Source of the DNA: G965230065 sp965230065
GTDB taxonomy: Bacteria; Bacteroidota; Bacteroidia; Cytophagales; Cyclobacteriaceae
Length of the DNA: 64,000 nucleotides
Direction: 5' to 3'
NCBI GenBank assembly: GCA_965230065.1
Contig: OZ245942.1
Location: forward strand, 5,766,001 to 5,830,000
In this document: positions 18,627 to 26,994 of the stretch, in pieces
Layout: every line of letters begins with the position of its first letter
Numbering within the stretch: position 1 is the stretch's first letter
Notes under the pieces: model-generated
Databases searched by the model: none
Seen by the model: only the letters and a program-made list of their open reading frames with translations
What the model was told of the DNA's origin: nothing
Made by a program: the position numbers and the translations under genes

Positions 18627-18950
18627 AGCATTTCATTTATTGCCCAATTATCGGTTTGTTTCAATGCTTTCAAATCTTTTATTTCAGTCAACATCAATTG
18701 AGTCGTAAATGTTTGAAACTTATATCGGTTAAATCAAATGTTACTTATACAAGTTTTTAATTGAGGAATGAATCAAAAATCTGGAGGAAAATGAGCTGGT
18801 AGATTTCACCTAATACCTATTTTTTTTCCTAACTGTACTTGGGTCTTTAAAGAAAACACGAATTCCCCTATTAATTCAATTCTGGTTTTCACACTGTCCT
18901 AATGCCAGACCGTATTGGTCACATGATGGGGCATCTGTTGTAGGTATACT
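18627..18950. other. 324-base intergenic region, nothing recognised
   Basis: AT-rich with stops in all frames; no hairpin followed by a T run and no open frame of length. It separates the DUF2461 gene from a VOC gene. Confidence 0.6.
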
Positions 18951-19322
18951 TTATTCTCCTTTTCCAAATGAAATTATATAGCCATCTGGATCCTTTATAT
19001 CAAAGTCTTTCATTTTATAATCCCGAATTTCAGGCGAGTTGATAATTGATATATTTTCCTCAACACACTTTTGATAGATTTCTTTTACATCGTAAACAAA
19101 AATGTACAAAGAACAATGTTCTTTTGAGGGAATGTGGTCATCTATTTTTGTTGTTAAATGAATGCTTACCCCACCCTTTTTTAATACCACATAATTAACT
19201 GGTTCGCCCCAGGAAAACGTCATTTTGAATCCCAGCTTAATGGTGTAAAAGTCCATTGACTTTTGTAGATTTTTAACAGGGAAAATTGTAGCTGCATGAG
19301 AGAAGTTGTCTTGACTTACCAT
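18951..19322 (-). CDS. VOC-family (bleomycin-resistance/glyoxalase-like) protein
   Basis: 123 aa. N-terminal 'TIFPVKNLQKSMDFYTIKLG' and C-terminal 'DPDGYIISFGKGE' are the beta-alpha-beta-beta-beta halves of the VOC fold. The metal-site residues fit only partly (His in 'SIHLTTK' and the E-type end of the chain replaced), so a binding rather than catalytic role is as likely. Substrate unknown. Confidence 0.85.
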   Translation of the reverse strand: MVSQDNFSHAATIFPVKNLQKSMDFYTIKLGFKMTFSWGEPVNYVVLKKGGVSIHLTTKIDDHIPSKEHCSLYIFVYDVKEIYQKCVEENISIINSPEIRDYKMKDFDIKDPDGYIISFGKGE

Positions 19323-19638
19323 AATTTAAACGCGTTATGAATATTCCTTAAAATTAACTGTATTGGTTGCCGAGGTTGTTTCAATGGGATAATTCGCAAT
19401 TATATTTTGGTTCAATTATTCAGGTTGCGTTATGAAACATAACCTAATACACCAGTACATTATTTATGATATTTACCTTTTTCGTTTAAAACACTACTAA
19501 TGGTTAGTGGTAAGTTTAGGATGGGATTAATGACCATTTCCTTTCCAGTCACAACTAAAATAAAAAAACAAACCCTTTAGGTCTCTAACAAATAAATGCT
19601 GGTCAAGGAGTATCTATATTCTTGCGAATTAAATCCAT
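19323..19638. other. 315-base intergenic region with a direct repeat
   Basis: No gene found. The 10-mer GCGTTATGAA occurs at 19332 and again at 19427, 95 bases apart in the same orientation, with an imperfectly symmetric AT-rich stretch between them. This could be a degenerate relative of the GCGTTGG elements near 25 kb, but the resemblance is weak. Confidence 0.4.
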
Positions 19639-19992
19639 TTATATTGCATGTTCCACAAATGATTTTATCTCCTTACCCAAAATATCATCTTTACTCAATA
19701 TTTTTAAATGTCTTCGGTATTTACCTTTGCCTTCAAGGAAATTGTTGGGATCTTCCATAAGAAACCCTTTTGAAAATTCCAGAGTGAGATGGTTCTTATA
19801 TACAAATAATCCCCCAAACATTTCATCCTTGAAAAAGAAAACAATGCCGCCAAACATTATTTTTTCATGCGTTTTTGGGATAGTATTAAAGATGATTTCA
19901 CGTATTTCAATCAGGGTTTTGTATTTCTCAGTATCTATGGTTTTTATTTCGTCCAAAAAATATAGAACCTCTTCATTTTCAGGTTTTTTCAT
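19639..19992 (-). CDS. DUF1801 protein
   Basis: 117 aa. It has the small YdhG-like domain: 'KYKTLIEIREIIFNTIP', 'EKIMFGGIVFFFKDEMFGGL', 'LTLEFSKGFLMEDPN' and the C-terminal 'RRHLKILSKDDI'. A DUF5990 gene lies 28 bases upstream on the same strand, so it is probably the second gene of that transcript. Function unknown. Confidence 0.82.
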   Translation of the reverse strand: MKKPENEEVLYFLDEIKTIDTEKYKTLIEIREIIFNTIPKTHEKIMFGGIVFFFKDEMFGGLFVYKNHLTLEFSKGFLMEDPNNFLEGKGKYRRHLKILSKDDILGKEIKSFVEHAI

Positions 19993-20020
19993 TCGTATAG
20001 GGATTGGGGTAAATTTTTAA

Positions 20021-20467
20021 CTACGTAAGAAGTTTTTTGAGGTGCCAACCATTAAATGGCTTGACAGTTCCGCAATTAGGACCTCCATCTTTCCCAGTGC
20101 CAGGCACCTGGGCTACAATGGAAAGGCTGGGATCTTCCGTAATTTGATGAAGCATTTCCCAGGTAATCCCTGTTAAAGGGACTTTTAAGCGCCTGCTCCA
20201 TTCGGCATTCGCTTGTCCGGCAGAGGTGCCTATATCGAGGTAAACGAATCTGGCATTTTTGGAGCCTTGCGCAAAGGGGCCAAGAAAATTGGGTGGCGCA
20301 TCTTTTTCCCTCTTTAACCGGATGGGAAATTCAAAGGAGAGGGATTCGACATTGAATTGCTGCTTTTGCACAGTCTCATAGTTGTTGCCGCTGCCTTTTT
20401 GCAATCCAAAGGTGACCCCTTCCGGAGGGTTTTCTACAATAATGCGTAATGTGATCTCCTGATCCAT
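20021..20467 (-). CDS. DUF5990 protein
   Basis: 148 aa. Family signature: 'ITLRIIVENPPEGVTFGLQK', 'FPIRLKREKDAPPNFLGPFA', 'RFVYLDIGTSAGQANAEWSR' and the C-terminal 'QVPGTGKDGGPNCGTVKPFN'. Unknown function, widespread in soil and marine Bacteroidota. The DUF1801 gene 28 bases downstream may share its transcript. Confidence 0.88.
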   Translation of the reverse strand: MDQEITLRIIVENPPEGVTFGLQKGSGNNYETVQKQQFNVESLSFEFPIRLKREKDAPPNFLGPFAQGSKNARFVYLDIGTSAGQANAEWSRRLKVPLTGITWEMLHQITEDPSLSIVAQVPGTGKDGGPNCGTVKPFNGWHLKKLLT

Positions 20468-20620
20468 CTCAATGCGGTTTGCATGGATACCTGTTTACTG
20501 AGAAAGATAAAAAATAATTAGCACAGGAACCCCTCTTTGCCAAAATTTTAGGGATGCCGGCATATTTTTCAATGCCTGGTACCGCCGGGCGGATAAACTG
20601 TTTGTTTTTTATGCAAAACA

Positions 20621-21023
20621 TTAGCCTGGGAATTGGGACTCATCCATATAGGCCAGCTCCCACTGGTGGCCATTCAGGTCGGCGAAACTGTGCTGGTACA
20701 TCCAGCCATGGTCTACTGGATCGGCATAAATTGTGGCGCCCAACTCTTTTGCTTTAGCCACCGTACTATCCACTTCTTCCCGGGAGGCTGCATCCAGGGC
20801 GATCAATACCTCTGTGCTTTTTTGCATCACATATCTCTTTCTTCGTGAATGTTTTAAAAAAGGATTCGGTGAGCAGCATGGCGAATATGGAATCAGAGAT
20901 CACCAAGCAGGCCGATTTTTCATCAGTGAGCTGGGGGTTGAAACTAAAGCCCAGGCTCTCGAAGAAGCCTTTTGACTTTTCCAGGTCTTTTACTGGTAGG
21001 TTGATAAAAACTTTGGTTTCCAT
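20621..21023 (-). pseudogene. VOC-family protein with a one-base frameshift
   Basis: The N-terminal half in one frame ('METKVFINLPVKDLEKSK', 'LGFSFNPQLTDEKSACLVIS') loses sense after 'TKKEICDA'. The C-terminal half continues in another frame with 'KSTEVLIALDAASREEVDST' and 'VDHGWMYQHSFADLNGHQWE'. The shift falls at a run of six A/T (20818-20823, T6 on the plus strand): one base fewer restores a full VOC protein of about 133 aa. Either an indel in a homopolymer or a sequencing error. Typical members read 'FTKKEICDAKKSTEVL'. Confidence 0.8.
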
Positions 21024-21262
21024 ATTGATAGCTTTTATGGTTTAAGCGTTTGTTGAATACAACAGCGACTGGTAAATCATTAGATTCTGGCCTAATTTTT
21101 TCAATTGTATCAAATAAATATTGGGTATGTAGTCCTGCATGGCCAGGGAATGGATTCCTGGAAATACCTGGTCCCGGTATGACATGGAATGGAAGTTTTT
21201 GACTTAGTCAAGAATTCTTGTAATTTAAATTTTAAAGCAGTGCTACCCTTAATGACCATCCA

Positions 21263-22702
21263 ATGTATCCATATCATTCTGCCTTCCATCCGCAAATTAA
21301 ACCCAGTGACGCTAAAGCTTGGGCAGCATGTGCCCGGCGTGTGTGGTTTGACAATTACCCACCAGACGATTTTGAAGCACCAAAATCGGCATTTGACGAG
21401 CTTATTATAAAAAAAGGTCTTTTGCATGAAAGGCAGGTGTTGGAGGAGTTAAAAGGTAAGTTTCAAGTGGAAATGGCAACCTCAATGGAACACACCTTAA
21501 ATCTTATGCTAGACAAAGTGGCGGTCATATACCAGGGCAAACTCATAAAACCTGATGAGAACTTAATAGGTGACCCTGATTTTTTGATCCTGCATGAAAG
21601 TGGTGAGTACCAACCTGCCGATGCGAAATTGGCGAGAAGCATTGCGCGTAAAAAGGACATTAAGATACAGGTGGGCCTTTATCGCCGTATGCTGGGTAAC
21701 GGCTTGCCCGGAATTGTGTACATGGGCAATGGCAAAACGGCAGAAGTCGATGATGAGGTCAATCAATGGGTGAATGATTTTATTACCGGGATGGATGAAA
21801 TATTGGCAAGTCCTGAACCCCCGCTTGTCCATTACTCTCATAGCAAATGCAAACAATGTCCGTATTTTGAAATCTGCAATCCTGGGTTTGAGCAAAAGGG
21901 TGAGCTTTCCATTGTCTATCACATTGATGGAAGGGCCGTTCCAGGGCTTGAAACTTTGGGGATTACGAGTATTGAAGACCTAGCCAATACGAACCCGGAA
22001 AAAATTCCGGATGTTCCTTTTCTAAAGGGTTTAGCGAAAAAGAAAAAAACAGTGCTTCAGGCAAAGGCATTGCTGACTGGTGAGATATTTAAATTAAATG
22101 AATTCGAATTACCGGCCGGAACCTGGGTTCATTTTGATCTGGAAGATAATCCCTTGGAAATCACCGGGGAAAAACATGTTTATTTATGGGGGTTTTTAAA
22201 GCCTGACTATGAACAGGATTCCTTTGAATATTCATGGTCGGATAAAATGGAACATGATTATGAGGGATGGATAGGGTTTCTCAATCTGCTTGAAAAATAC
22301 CGCGATGAATACCCTGATTTACACATTGTGCACTTTACAAACCATGAAGTGAGCACAATTAAGGAATACGTGAAGCGGTATGGGATGGCGGATCACCCGA
22401 TTGTTGAATGGCTCCTGGGAGAAAATACGCCTTTATATGACTTGCAAAAACCAGTCTCGGATAATTTAATTTTGCCTTTGCGGGGATATGGCTTAAAAGA
22501 CATTTGTAAACATAAGGAATTGGTGAATTTTCAATGGGAGGATGAGGGAAGCGGCGGACAATGGTCTATCGTTCAATTTGTCCGCTTTTTGGAAACACAA
22601 GACCAACAGGAACGAAGCGCACTTAAAAATGCGATTCTTGGATACAACAGGGATGATGTGCTTGCCACAAGAAAACTGGAAGAATGGCTAAGGAAGCTAT
22701 AA
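21263..22702 (+). CDS. RecB-like putative nuclease fused to RNase H-like exonuclease (TM0106 type)
   Basis: 479 aa. N-terminal PD-(D/E)XK domain of RecB/Cas4 type: 'IKPSDAKAWAACARRVWFD', 'NLIGDPDFLI' and 'YQPADAKLAR' (D...D-x-K), plus three Cys 'HSKCKQCPYFEIC' near residue 195 which, with the Cys of 'AACARR', could hold a 4Fe-4S cluster as in Cas4/AddB. A middle HhH-like part (about 220-275) precedes a C-terminal DEDD-type RNase H fold: 'THVHFDLEDNP', 'IVHFTNHEV', 'GYNRDDVLATRKLEEWL'. Acts on nucleic acid ends, but the pathway is not established. It is the only plus-strand gene in this neighbourhood and has no partner gene. Confidence 0.85.
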   Translation: MYPYHSAFHPQIKPSDAKAWAACARRVWFDNYPPDDFEAPKSAFDELIIKKGLLHERQVLEELKGKFQVEMATSMEHTLNLMLDKVAVIYQGKLIKPDENLIGDPDFLILHESGEYQPADAKLARSIARKKDIKIQVGLYRRMLGNGLPGIVYMGNGKTAEVDDEVNQWVNDFITGMDEILASPEPPLVHYSHSKCKQCPYFEICNPGFEQKGELSIVYHIDGRAVPGLETLGITSIEDLANTNPEKIPDVPFLKGLAKKKKTVLQAKALLTGEIFKLNEFELPAGTWVHFDLEDNPLEITGEKHVYLWGFLKPDYEQDSFEYSWSDKMEHDYEGWIGFLNLLEKYRDEYPDLHIVHFTNHEVSTIKEYVKRYGMADHPIVEWLLGENTPLYDLQKPVSDNLILPLRGYGLKDICKHKELVNFQWEDEGSGGQWSIVQFVRFLETQDQQERSALKNAILGYNRDDVLATRKLEEWLRKL

Positions 22703-22830
22703 AATGGATTAGTAATTTAAATATCCCATATATAGGGTTCATTTCCATAAATGGATGAAAATATCGGCGGCACTCGCACGGTAGGAACAGGTTATCCAGT
22801 TGGTTATCATTGAATTAAGAAATAATCATT

Positions 22831-22875
22831 TATCAAATTATTGGCAGCAAACTAGCATTGCTGCCAATAATTTGA
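22831..22875. repeat. Perfect 19-bp inverted repeat
   Basis: Arms at 22831-22849 and 22857-22875 are exact reverse complements (19/19) around a 7-base loop ACTAGCA. No T run follows on either side, so it is a weak terminator candidate; it lies 128 bases after the nuclease gene. It could be a palindromic protein target or a transcript-stabilising stem. Confidence 0.85.
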
Positions 22876-22986
22876 TTTTGGATGTCAGGAAAAATTTTAG
22901 ATCTTTTGGTTTTTTAGATTGAGTTATGGTGGAGGCAAATCCAAATGTGCTATTTCTGAGATTGGATCTTTTTTCAGCATATACTC

Positions 22987-23062
22987 AACGTTTAATGTAT
23001 GAATCTGTAGCTTGTGTTTGTGCGATGGCTTTGCGGGGCTATGTTTTCATAAATGATGTTGT
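22987..23062. repeat. Stem-forming element C (degenerate copy)
   Basis: Left half TATGAA-TCT-GTAGC (22998-23011) pairs with GCTA-TGT-TTTCATA (23038-23051): outer block 6 bp and inner block 4 bp, with the same TCT/TGT spacers as elements A and B. The flanks are CAACG on the left and GTTG..GGCTTTCTTTTT on the right rather than the clean GCGTTGG of A and B. It lies just downstream of the DUF5131 gene. Confidence 0.55.
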
Positions 23063-23079
23063 GCATTAGGCTTTCTTTT

Positions 23080-23811
23080 TTATACATTTTTAGGAAGTTC
23101 TATTTCAGGCATTTCGTCCCAAGTTTTTCCTTCCAAAAGTCGCCCTGTTTTCTTTTTGTTTGTTCCACCCCATTGTTTAAAGAAAAAAGAAACATTGGCT
23201 TCTAAGCACTGATTTTTTATGTCAGTTACCCACTCCTCTTTCATTGGTCGTGGTTTGCGACCACTTTCACCACCAACTATTACCCAATCTATTTCTTCCA
23301 ATTTCATATTTGGGACAGCGCCAATCAAAGGCTCGCAAGAAAGAAATTTCACTCTCGCTCCTGTATCACGAAGCAAGTCTATTCTGTTTAGTTCCTTTCG
23401 ATTTTCTACGGAAACCCCCATCCAAATATTATGTGCCCACTCTAACCAACCTTCACTGTCATAGTATCTTAAAACGTCTGCTCTTTTTGTCAACACTTGA
23501 AAAACATGTTGCGGATTATCTTTCATTACTTTAAACACTTTTTTTATGAAGTCAATTGGAACGTCATTGTGAAATAGGTCGCTCATAGAGTTAACAAAAA
23601 CCACCCTAGGTTTTTTCCAAGTGTAAGGTGTTTCTAATTCGTTTTCATGAATGGTTATTTCAAAGTTATTTTTATATTTCTCAACACCCATTGCTTGTAA
23701 TCGCTTTGACATAACTTCTGCATAGCAGAATTTACAACCTGCTGAAATTTTGTCGCAACCTGTTGTTGGATTCCAAGTCATTTCAGTCCATTCTATGCTC
23801 GATTGTGCCAT
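23080..23811 (-). CDS. DUF5131 (phage Gp37Gp68-like) protein with three-Cys motif
   Basis: 243 aa. N-terminal 'IEWTEMTWNPTTGCDKISAG' followed by CKFCYAE gives the three-Cys motif that names this pair (GC..I..GC..CYAE), probably a metal or Fe-S site. Then 'VFVNSMSDLFHNDVPIDFIK', 'VFQVLTKRADVLRYY' and 'WVIVGGESGRKPRPMKEEWV'. The family is radical-SAM-like in its layout, but the classic CxxxCxxC loop is not complete here, so I do not assign a reaction. Two bases separate its start from the stop of tcmP, hence translational coupling. Phage and prophage genomes carry this gene, so it may have been acquired. Confidence 0.85.
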   Translation of the reverse strand: MAQSSIEWTEMTWNPTTGCDKISAGCKFCYAEVMSKRLQAMGVEKYKNNFEITIHENELETPYTWKKPRVVFVNSMSDLFHNDVPIDFIKKVFKVMKDNPQHVFQVLTKRADVLRYYDSEGWLEWAHNIWMGVSVENRKELNRIDLLRDTGARVKFLSCEPLIGAVPNMKLEEIDWVIVGGESGRKPRPMKEEWVTDIKNQCLEANVSFFFKQWGGTNKKKTGRLLEGKTWDEMPEIELPKNV

Positions 23812-23813
23812 TT

Positions 23814-24929
23814 CTATTTCTTTATTTGGTATGTGATAATGTTATTTTTACGAAAAACATTATCATAAGTCAAATATGGGGTTCTTGTCTCATAATTTAG
23901 TTTCCCTTCTTTTTTGAGTCTTTTCAGGACTTCTTCTGCGTGTTTTGGAATATGACCGCATTGGTACGTATAAATCAAAACCACTTTATTGGTCACAGAA
24001 ATATGCTCTAATAACTTGTTTTCAAGGTCTGATTGGAATTTTTCAATTTTTGTCATTCGCTTACCTTCAAATAAGTCCAACTGATCTTTCGTGTTATCAT
24101 CATCAATATCAAAGTCAGCTTCTCCGTTCAATTCATTTCTTTTCCAAGCTATTATTAGAAATTTATGGACAGCTGCATAGTTCTTTGCACCAAATACAAT
24201 TCCATAAATGTTGGCTTTTTTTTTAATTGAGAATGGAAACAATTTCAATTCAGTCTTTTCAGGAAGCCTTGACTTCATTTTATTCAAGACTAGTCTGTGT
24301 ATGTTTCTGTATTCTTCTGCTTCTAACTCAGAAACATCAATTTCCAGAGCTTTCCTAAATTCTTCTGTTTTCCCGTACCGCTTAAAAAATGAGGAAGAAA
24401 CAAAGTACAGAAAGTCTGTTGTTCTAATTTCTTCAAGTTGCTTAATGTATTCGTTAGATATAAACTTAATACCGTTTTGATCTAAATAAAGAAGGGAAGG
24501 GTATTTGCTGATCAAAGGTGTCAGTTTGAAAAATAACCCCTCTGCTTTTTCATTGTAATAATTTATGGTGAGAAAGTATTTGAACTTTGGATTTAGGCTT
24601 ATATAAGTATTACAATTTTCTTTCAAGAGTTCAAACTTTTCTTGTTTCTTTTTAGTGGGTTCAAATTCATTCAAGTGCAAGACAATCTTTGTCTTTTTTG
24701 ACATTATGATTCCCAAATGTTCGTTTATTTTATATAAAAGCCGTATTGGACTTCCTGGATTATCTTCTGAGTCGTACCCTGGTCCTGAGAAAAAATCAAA
24801 AATGTGAATTTCTTTGACAGAAAGCATTACAAAAGTAGGAATCCAAGCTTGAGCATAATCTTCAAAGATTTCGAGTTTAGTAATTGTTCCTTTGTCGAAC
24901 GGTTCTATGTGTATGTTTTTTGAACCCAT
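23814..24929 (-). CDS. tcmP: Three-Cys-motif partner protein TcmP
   Basis: 371 aa. The N-terminal part 'IEPFDKGTITKLEIFEDYAQ' and 'IHIFDFFSGPGYDSEDNPGS' is the signature of TcmP, the constant partner of the three-Cys DUF5131 protein; the FDFFSGPG loop looks like a methyltransferase-type nucleotide pocket. A C-terminal winged-helix-like region about 300-371 has 'LLEHISVTNKVVLIYTYQCG' and 'HIPKHAEEVLKRLKKEGKLN'. It is the upstream gene of the coupled pair. The biological role of the pair is not established; its patchy distribution and mobile setting suggest phage defence or DNA/RNA modification. Confidence 0.85.
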   Translation of the reverse strand: MGSKNIHIEPFDKGTITKLEIFEDYAQAWIPTFVMLSVKEIHIFDFFSGPGYDSEDNPGSPIRLLYKINEHLGIIMSKKTKIVLHLNEFEPTKKKQEKFELLKENCNTYISLNPKFKYFLTINYYNEKAEGLFFKLTPLISKYPSLLYLDQNGIKFISNEYIKQLEEIRTTDFLYFVSSSFFKRYGKTEEFRKALEIDVSELEAEEYRNIHRLVLNKMKSRLPEKTELKLFPFSIKKKANIYGIVFGAKNYAAVHKFLIIAWKRNELNGEADFDIDDDNTKDQLDLFEGKRMTKIEKFQSDLENKLLEHISVTNKVVLIYTYQCGHIPKHAEEVLKRLKKEGKLNYETRTPYLTYDNVFRKNNIITYQIKK

Positions 24930-25009
24930 TTAATTTTACTTTACTGTTCAGGTAGCGGTATTCTAGGCAGACGCAACGGTCTCGTGTTTTATTTTTTCTT
25001 TTTTACCGT

Positions 25010-25097
25010 GCGTTGGGGCAGCCATACTCTTTGGCAAGTTTTGGCTTGTGTGTTTGCTTTGAGCGCCTTGCCAATGTGTATGGCTGCTAAGCGTTGG
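25010..25097. repeat. Stem-forming element A with GCGTTGG flanks
   Basis: GCGTTGG (25010-25016) and GCGTTGG (25091-25097) in direct orientation enclose two nested inverted blocks: GCAGCCATAC (25018-25027) with GTATGGCTGC (25078-25087), 10/10, and TTGGCAAG (25031-25038) with CTTGCCAA (25067-25074), 8/8. Constant spacers TCT (left) and TGT (right) separate the blocks, and the loop is 28 bases. Same plan as elements B and C but different stem sequence. Confidence 0.85.
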
Positions 25098-25107
25098 CTT
25101 TTTCATG

Positions 25108-26850
25108 TCATTCAAATACATCTCTAATTAGTTTTTTAATTGTCAGATTCTCAAGTTTTGAAGCAATTGGAGATACGTTATCTTGATTCTCTTTCCAGTG
25201 CATTCCTTCATTATAAATTATTCCAAGTAAGTAATGAGATTCAGGAGATACTACGCCCAATTCTTCTGCTTTCTCAAGTTTTTTACGTGTCGTTCGCTTT
25301 CCTAAAATAGCCGCTCTTGCTTCTGGACTTTGTAGTTTATTGTATGCTATATCTTCAATTTTCACTCTAACTGCCCCGCAAACAGCAAAAGGGCAGAAAG
25401 CACGTCCATTTAGATAATTGTCAACCTCACCAAATAGGAATTGATAGAAGTTGTCTCCTTCACCCCAAAGTTCTCGAATATTCAAACCTCTGAAATCAGC
25501 TCGTCTGTTTATGTGAGTTGGTTCGTAATGAACTAAATGCTTTGAAATATCATCTCTAATTGGTTCGGCAATCGTCTTATCATCCCTAATTCTGAGCATC
25601 CTCGATAAATGCTGATTCACCTGAATGGTTGATTTTTCGAGATAGTAAACCTTCTGATTGCTGAAGGCAAAATTCTTGAAGTAGTTGGGGTTTAAATGGG
25701 TTAGGATGATAGGATATAGACGCTTGCCCTCATCCTTAAATTCCTTTATCAATGTAGTGATGTAATACTGTGCTGCTGTAAGATTTGCGTCATCCAGATA
25801 GTCAAAAACTTCGTCAATAATGAGAATGTTGGCATCCTTCTTTAAATGACGCTTTGCCCTGAATAGCATTGAAACAAAGGTCAGAATGTCTCTTTGGCCG
25901 TTGGAAATGTGTATTGCTTTTGGAAACTTTACAATTAGTTGCCCTCCTGTTTGGCTAGCCCGAATGCCTTTCCAAGTGCAGTTAAAGTTTGATAGTGTTT
26001 GTTCAAAACGTTGCTTATCCAATTGATAATTGCTGTACGAACAAGCTGCTTTGAAGTTATTTGGGTCGTTGTTGTAAAGCCAAATTAATTGAATAGCTAC
26101 CAAATAAGCTTTTGCTTCTGAATTATACCCTACATCAAATTCATGAATCAGGTTGCCAATTGTATTCAGATATTCAATTTGCTTTAAATCGTTTAACCTA
26201 TTTGCAGCTACCCAATTGGTCAAACCATCAGCATTGCCGCCTTGTAGATTAATTTCATTGATTATAGCGTCAATTCGAGCTTGAATCCTTTGACCGTTGG
26301 CTCTTTGTAATGCTAGAAAGTTTTGGCTTAATTTCTCAACTAGCTTCAAGTTGTTTAAGGCAGCATTTGGATTGGGTAGTACTCTAGCATTTTGTCCAAA
26401 CCGTTGTTGAGCAGCTCTGTATTGATTACCGAAAGGAACATTGGCAGGAATTCGATCTACTAAAACAACATCTTTTATTTCCAAAGTAGCACTTGCACGC
26501 CCGAACTGATTGCCGATACCTTTCGGTTTGGTCGGGTTATTAATGACAAAGTAATCTAGTTCTGAACTAATTGTATTTGTTGTAGCTGTGGCCTCAAGAT
26601 TAGCGATACTTGAATCAACTCGCTCATATTCGATATAAACCCTTGGTGGTAATGTATCGTCCTCTAGGTGACAATCATCTTCAATTAAATTTATTCTGTT
26701 GTTGTTCATGGAGTTGAACGCTGTTGCCAAAGAGCTTTTACCAAAACCATTCGGAGCAACCAAAAGACTAGGCTTGTTCGGTGAAATCTCCAATTCAAAC
26801 CTCTTATATTGAATGCCTTTTATGTGTTCTATTTCGATAACCTTTATCAT
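25108..26850 (-). CDS. SMC-like AAA ATPase of defence-system type
   Basis: 580 aa. N-terminal P-loop 'LLVAPNGFGKSSLATAFNSM', a long insertion of coiled-coil-like and alpha-helical sequence (about 90-300, 'QRANGQRIQARIDAIINEIN'), then the signature loop 'HISNGQRDILTFVSMLF' and Walker B 'ANILIIDEVFDYLDDANLT' (D-E pair), with 'IILTHLNPNYFKNF' as switch. A C-terminal part 440-580 is of unknown type with two Cys in 'FCPFAVCGAV'. This layout (N-half, hairpin, signature plus Walker B) is that of SMC/OLD-like ATPases in antiphage systems. No partner nuclease is adjacent on the same strand. It is bracketed by stem elements A (10 bases after its stop) and B (62 bases before its start), as in a cassette. 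Confidence 0.85.
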   Translation of the reverse strand: MIKVIEIEHIKGIQYKRFELEISPNKPSLLVAPNGFGKSSLATAFNSMNNNRINLIEDDCHLEDDTLPPRVYIEYERVDSSIANLEATATTNTISSELDYFVINNPTKPKGIGNQFGRASATLEIKDVVLVDRIPANVPFGNQYRAAQQRFGQNARVLPNPNAALNNLKLVEKLSQNFLALQRANGQRIQARIDAIINEINLQGGNADGLTNWVAANRLNDLKQIEYLNTIGNLIHEFDVGYNSEAKAYLVAIQLIWLYNNDPNNFKAACSYSNYQLDKQRFEQTLSNFNCTWKGIRASQTGGQLIVKFPKAIHISNGQRDILTFVSMLFRAKRHLKKDANILIIDEVFDYLDDANLTAAQYYITTLIKEFKDEGKRLYPIILTHLNPNYFKNFAFSNQKVYYLEKSTIQVNQHLSRMLRIRDDKTIAEPIRDDISKHLVHYEPTHINRRADFRGLNIRELWGEGDNFYQFLFGEVDNYLNGRAFCPFAVCGAVRVKIEDIAYNKLQSPEARAAILGKRTTRKKLEKAEELGVVSPESHYLLGIIYNEGMHWKENQDNVSPIASKLENLTIKKLIRDVFE

Positions 26851-26911
26851 TCTTTACTTCTGTGTATCTAAATTCATTTTATGTCTATTCTTCTTTATTC
26901 GTTTCTTTTTA

Positions 26912-26994
26912 GCGTTGGGAAAATTCAAGCTCTTTTGGTTTTTCAGCGTTGCTTTGCGTTTCGGCAAAACAAAATGTGCTTGAATGTGCGTTGG
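26912..26994. repeat. Stem-forming element B with GCGTTGG flanks
   Basis: GCGTTGG at 26912-26918 and 26988-26994, direct. Outer block ATTCAAGC (26923-26930) pairs 8/8 with GCTTGAAT (26978-26985). Spacers are TCT (26931-26933) and TGT (26975-26977), identical to element A. The inner block is T/A-rich (TTTGGTTTT against AAAACAAAA), imperfect. Distance between GCGTTGG starts is 76 bases against 81 in A. Confidence 0.8.

Noticed and set aside
22987..26994. A standard class 1 or chromosomal integron
   Set aside because: No integron integrase in the window, and the outer 7-mers are direct repeats (GCGTTGG twice) instead of the RYYYAAC/GTTRRRY pair; only the general plan is similar.
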